Shown: positions 5,624-7,612 of the stretch, one piece after another | Layout: every line of letters starts with the position of its first letter | How positions within the stretch are numbered: position 1 is the first letter of the stretch | Source: Acidobacteriota bacterium | GTDB taxonomy: Bacteria; Acidobacteriota; Vicinamibacteria; Vicinamibacterales; SCN-69-37 | Assembly: GCA_021824055.1 (NCBI GenBank) | Contig: JAKALV010000159.1 | Location: 1 to 7,612 of the forward strand | Reading direction: 5' to 3' | Length of the DNA: 7,612 nucleotides | Notes under the pieces: generated by a model | Databases searched by the model: none | Told to the model about the DNA's origin: nothing | What the model saw: the letters and a program-made list of their open reading frames with translations, nothing else | Translations under genes and position numbers: made by a program

Positions 5624-6609
5624 AGATCATCGACATCCACAATCACTACTACCCGCCCGAATACCTCGACGCGCTGACGCGCGTGGGCAGCTCCCTCAAG
5701 ATCACGTACGACGCGGACAGAAATCCCGTGGTGCACTACCCGGGCGACTACAACGTCATGGTGCCGGGCCATCGTGACATCGCGTATCGCGAAACCGTGC
5801 TCGAGCAGTACGGCGACTATCACCAGGTGGTGTCGTTCACGACCCCCGGCACGCATGTGGAGACGCCCAAGGTTGCGGTGACGCTCGCGAAGATCGTCAA
5901 CGACGCGTACGCGAAGGTGGTCGCCGAACGCGGTCATCGGTTCGCGGCATTGGCCACGTTGCCGCTGTGCGACCCGGCGGCATCCGTCAAGGAATTCGAG
6001 CGCGCGGTCGGCACGCTGGGCCTGTCGGGCGCCATGCTCTTCAGCAACATCAACGGCATGGGTCTCGACGATGAGCGGTTCTGGCCGCTGTACGAAGCGG
6101 CCAACGATCGCGGCGCGGCGCTGATGATCCATCCCACGTCACCGGTGGGCGTTGAGGCGATGACCGAATACTGGCTCATGCCGCTCAACGGGTTCCTGTT
6201 CGACACCACGCTGGCGGCCGGCAAGCTCGTGTTCAGCGGCGTGGCGCGGCGGTTTCCGAGGATCCGCTGGATCCTCGGCCACCTCGGCGGCACGATTCCG
6301 TACCTGGCCGAACGGCTCGACCGCGGCTACCGCGCGTTCAAGGAGTGCCGGCAGCACATCGATCGTCCACCGACCGAGTATCTCAAGACGCAGTTCTACT
6401 ACGACACGGTCAACTTCAATCAAGGCGCGCTGAAGCTGGCGATCGAGTTCGCCGGCGTGGATCACATTGTGGCCGGCAGCGACTACCCGCACATGATCGG
6501 CAGCATTCCGCTCATGATCGAGGCGATCAACGGACTGCCGATCAGCGACGCGGACAAAGCCAAGATCTTCGGGGGGAACATTACGACACTGCTGGGACTT
6601 GCCAAGTAG
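5620..6609 (+). CDS. amidohydrolase-superfamily protein, ACMSD-like
   Basis: Metal-dependent TIM-barrel enzyme of 329 aa, the typical length for the Amidohydro_2/ACMSD group. Metal and catalytic residues are visible in order: H7-x-H9 at the end of the first strand (DIHNHYYPP), H171 in LMIHPTSPVG, H221 in ILGHLGGTIPYLAERLDRG, and D288 in VAGSDYPHMIG. This is the full ACMSD-type set. Members are decarboxylases of aromatic or muconate acids (2-amino-3-carboxymuconate semialdehyde, gamma-resorcylate, 5-carboxyvanillate and others) or hydrolases; the exact substrate cannot be read from sequence. The start at 5620 places the HxH motif at residue 7, as expected, and has a GGAG upstream. The gene overlaps the permease by 4 bp, suggesting joint expression and perhaps action on an imported compound or its breakdown product. 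A tandem array begins directly after the TAG stop. Confidence 0.9.
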   Translation: MKIIDIHNHYYPPEYLDALTRVGSSLKITYDADRNPVVHYPGDYNVMVPGHRDIAYRETVLEQYGDYHQVVSFTTPGTHVETPKVAVTLAKIVNDAYAKVVAERGHRFAALATLPLCDPAASVKEFERAVGTLGLSGAMLFSNINGMGLDDERFWPLYEAANDRGAALMIHPTSPVGVEAMTEYWLMPLNGFLFDTTLAAGKLVFSGVARRFPRIRWILGHLGGTIPYLAERLDRGYRAFKECRQHIDRPPTEYLKTQFYYDTVNFNQGALKLAIEFAGVDHIVAGSDYPHMIGSIPLMIEAINGLPISDADKAKIFGGNITTLLGLAK

Positions 6610-6611
6610 TT

Positions 6612-6660
6612 AGGCAGTGAGGCAGTGGGGCAGTTAGGCAGTGCGGCAGTTCGGGCAGTT
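6612..6660 (+). repeat. 8-bp tandem words leading into the 25-bp array
   Basis: Octamers in register: AGGCAGTG (6612), AGGCAGTG (6620), GGGCAGTT (6628), AGGCAGTG (6636), CGGCAGTT (6644), then the nonamer CGGGCAGTT (6652-6660). The preceding eight bases (6604-6611, AAGTAGTT), which include the last Lys codon and the TAG stop of the amidohydrolase gene, match AGGCAGTT at six of eight positions, so the register reaches into the stop codon. This looks like the simple ancestral part of the array that follows. Confidence 0.85.
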
Positions 6661-6812
6661 CCGCAGTGCGGCAGTTCGGGCAGTTCCGCAGTGCGGCAGT
6701 TCGGGCAGTTCCGCAGTGCGGCAGTTCGGGCGGTTCCGCAGTGCGGCAGTTCGGGCGGTTCCGCAGTGCGGCAGTTCGGGCGGTTCAGCAGTGCGGCAGT
6801 TCCGGAGGTTCA
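6638..6812 (+). repeat. 25-bp higher-order tandem repeat, seven copies
   Basis: Copies start at 6638, 6663, 6688, 6713, 6738, 6763 and 6788, each exactly 25 bp, with no spacers. The unit is three related words of 8, 9 and 8 bp: GCAGTGCG, then GCAGTTCGG, then GCAGTTCC. Copies 1-3 keep the third word; copies 4-6 have A replaced by G in it, giving GCGGTTCC; copies 6 and 7 end in A; copy 7 is the most diverged. A degenerate GCAGTTGG (6813-6820) ends the array. CCGCAGTGCGG recurs at unit junctions (6661, 6686, 6711, 6736, 6761), a 4-bp stem with a 3-base loop. The period is not a multiple of three, and the open frames through it on both strands are a by-product of a repeat without stop codons, not genes. 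Confidence 0.92.
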
Positions 6813-6820
6813 GCAGTTGG

Positions 6821-6953
6821 GTAGGTAGGCACGAGGGCAATGCGGGTTTGGTTGGGCGGCGGGTAGTTGTGACCCGTGCTGGGCCAGCGTTTGAAGCGCT
6901 TACGCGGCATTTCGTGCGCGCCGGCTGGCATCTGGATTGCTCCTGCTCGAAGC
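6821..6953. other. non-coding stretch between array and four-helix-bundle gene
   Basis: G-rich spacer continuing from the array edge (GTAGGTAGG at 6821-6829). Open frames pass through it but none has family-like content. A GTG at 6876 is in frame with the downstream gene and would add 26 residues; those residues lack the family's usual N-terminal pattern. TAGTTG at 6864-6869 is placed like the -10 boxes elsewhere here relative to that GTG, but lacks the final T. I see no clear promoter. Confidence 0.5.
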
Positions 6954-7328
6954 GTGCCTTTCACGGCCGATTCAATTGAGCAGCGGTCGAAGCAGTTCGC
7001 GATCGATACCGTCCTGTTGACTCGACGACTGAGCGCGGACCGCCAACTCTGGGACATCAGTCGTCAACTGGCTCGAGCGGCCACCAGCGTTGGAGCCAAT
7101 CACCGGGCGATGCGTCGCGCGAGATCGCTCAAGGAATTCGCGGCAAAACTGCAGGTTGTGAACGAGGAAATCGACGAGACCTGCTATTGGCTGGATCTGG
7201 TTCGCGGACTGGTTACCGAGCCGGGGCCAGATCTCGCGGCCCTTCAAAGGGAAGCGGTCGAGCTTCGATCCATCTTCGCGAAAGCACGCTCAACCACTCG
7301 ACTCAAGCTGCGCGGTGGCGTCGGTTAG
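6954..7328 (+). CDS. four-helix-bundle protein, TIGR02436 / 23S rRNA intervening-sequence protein type
   Basis: 124 aa from the GTG at 6954, the usual length for the family. Four amphipathic helices are apparent: ~7-26 (SIEQRSKQFAIDTVLLTRRL), ~30-45, ~58-86 and ~92-113. Signature stretches are TSVGANHRAMRRARS at 44-58, with the conserved S-V-G-A-N, and EFAAKLQVVNEEIDETCYWLDLV at 61-83, with the conserved E-x-D-E-T-x-Y-W-L. Members form homo-oligomeric bundles. Some are encoded inside 23S rRNA intervening sequences, and the Avd accessory proteins of diversity-generating retroelements share the fold, but most are stand-alone and of unknown function. There is no rRNA or reverse transcriptase here, so this is a stand-alone copy. 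The start is not certain: no Shine-Dalgarno sequence is visible, and a longer GTG start at 6876 exists. Codon use is less GC3-biased than in genes 13-6609, suggesting accessory origin. A hairpin follows the TAG stop at once. Confidence 0.85.
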   Translation: MPFTADSIEQRSKQFAIDTVLLTRRLSADRQLWDISRQLARAATSVGANHRAMRRARSLKEFAAKLQVVNEEIDETCYWLDLVRGLVTEPGPDLAALQREAVELRSIFAKARSTTRLKLRGGVG

Positions 7329-7353
7329 GCCGTGCCCGCATTGGGCTGACGGC
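7329..7353 (+). terminator. hairpin directly after the four-helix-bundle stop
   Basis: GCCGT (7329-7333) pairs with ACGGC (7349-7353), and GCCC (7334-7337) with GGGC (7343-7346), around a GCATT loop, with a two-base TG bulge on the 3' side. This gives nine G/C-rich pairs starting on the base after the stop codon. No T-run follows (ATCCGTAAACG), so it would be a U-tract-less terminator or a 3'-end stabiliser rather than a classical intrinsic terminator. Confidence 0.4.
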
Positions 7354-7612
7354 ATCCGTAAACGAAGGGCTGACCATTACGACGGCCCAATTCTCGAGGC
7401 GCTGACGCCAGCGACCGGTGTAACCTCTGGCCGGTTGGGGACTTGCACTTACTGCGCTCGCGCCCTGCGTCAGGAATTAGGCCAAGCGGAATTCGTCAGC
7501 CATGTTACGACGGTCTTGCAGGTCCAATACTTGTTAGCCGGACAAACAAAGGTTGTTCCTACCAGCAGGCTTAGCGAATCGCTGGAGAATAGAGGCTTCT
7601 GAATGACGCTTC
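7354..7612. other. tail with no convincing gene
   Basis: One open frame spans 7315-7602 (95 codons from a GTG, overlapping the four-helix-bundle gene). Its product, with a TCTYCARALRQELG segment, matches nothing I recognise, and its codons are clearly less GC3-rich than those of the upstream genes. An ATG at 7603, directly after that frame's TGA, has AGAGG seven bases upstream and could begin a gene that leaves the window, but only three codons are visible. I see no tRNA, transposase or other recognisable element. Confidence 0.3.

Noticed and set aside
6638..6812. CRISPR array
   Set aside because: Units are contiguous with no unique spacers and are built from shorter words; no cas genes are present.
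6612..6840. Open frames through the 25-bp array on both strands (repeated VRQFG-like and NCRTAELP-like peptides)
   Set aside because: A stop-free repeat whose period is not a multiple of three leaves several frames open at once. Products are low-complexity, and no start context is seen.
6954..7328. Avd component of a diversity-generating retroelement
   Set aside because: The fold family is shared, but there is no reverse transcriptase and no template/variable repeat pair, and the 25-bp array is not of that kind.
7288..7330. attC-like integron site (GCTCAAC at 7288, GTTAGGC at 7324, with CGAC/GTCG arms between)
   Set aside because: The two ends fit the loose RYYYAAC/GTTRRRY patterns, but 43 bp is shorter than known attC sites, the arms pair only four bases, such patterns are frequent by chance in this array-rich sequence, and there is no integrase or second convincing site.
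7315..7602. 95-codon frame as a real gene
   Set aside because: It overlaps the four-helix-bundle gene, has no visible ribosome binding site, differs in codon use from the confident genes and shows no recognisable motif. It is kept only as a note on the tail region.

Overview
The window is high-GC bacterial chromosomal DNA. Coding density is high from position 13 to 6609, and the last kilobase is sparser and repeat-rich. The gene set and style suggest an Acidobacteriota-like organism, possibly a Vicinamibacteria relative. The pointers are a single-chain fusion of the E1 alpha and beta subunits of a 2-oxoacid dehydrogenase, a secreted beta-propeller-like protein, a TIGR02436-type four-helix-bundle protein, and short tandem arrays placed directly behind stop codons. 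This taxonomic reading is inference; no rRNA or marker gene is present.

Layout. (1) 13-759 (+): rhomboid-family intramembrane serine protease. (2) 756-1088 (-): small cupin, converging on the rhomboid gene with a 4-bp overlap of the stop codons. (3) 1089-1118: a 30-bp divergent intergenic region with overlapping, nearly symmetrical -10 elements facing both ways. (4) 1119-3221 (+): fused E1 alpha/beta thiamine-diphosphate dehydrogenase, closest in motif pattern to branched-chain 2-oxoacid dehydrogenases. (5) 3184-4272 (+): exported beta-propeller-like protein; its apparent start overlaps the E1 end, and part of its signal-peptide n-region is encoded by a 7-bp tandem repeat. (6) 4289-5623 (+): APC-superfamily (LAT-like) amino acid permease. 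(7) 5620-6609 (+): ACMSD-like amidohydrolase, overlapping the permease by 4 bp (ATGA). (8) 6612-6820: tandem array of ~8-bp words condensed into a 25-bp higher-order unit. (9) 6954-7328 (+): four-helix-bundle protein. (10) 7329-7612: a hairpin, then sequence with no convincing gene.

The four co-directional genes at 1119-6609 have gaps of 16 bp or less, or overlaps, and read as one operon-like block. Permease, 2-oxoacid dehydrogenase E1 and amidohydrolase would fit amino acid uptake followed by oxidative catabolism, but the substrate cannot be read from sequence, and the E2 and E3 subunits that E1 needs are not here.

Two threads deserve attention. First, three plus-strand genes (13, 1119, 4289) have a TAnnnT -10-like hexamer placed so that transcription would start 0-3 nt before the start codon, with no Shine-Dalgarno sequence, which suggests leaderless mRNAs. 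The internal amidohydrolase gene instead has a GGAG. Second, two unrelated short tandem arrays (7-bp and 8/25-bp) each begin within 3 nt of a TAG stop codon, and one of them runs into the N-terminus of the next gene. I found no CRISPR array, insertion sequence, tRNA, rRNA or recognised defence system.
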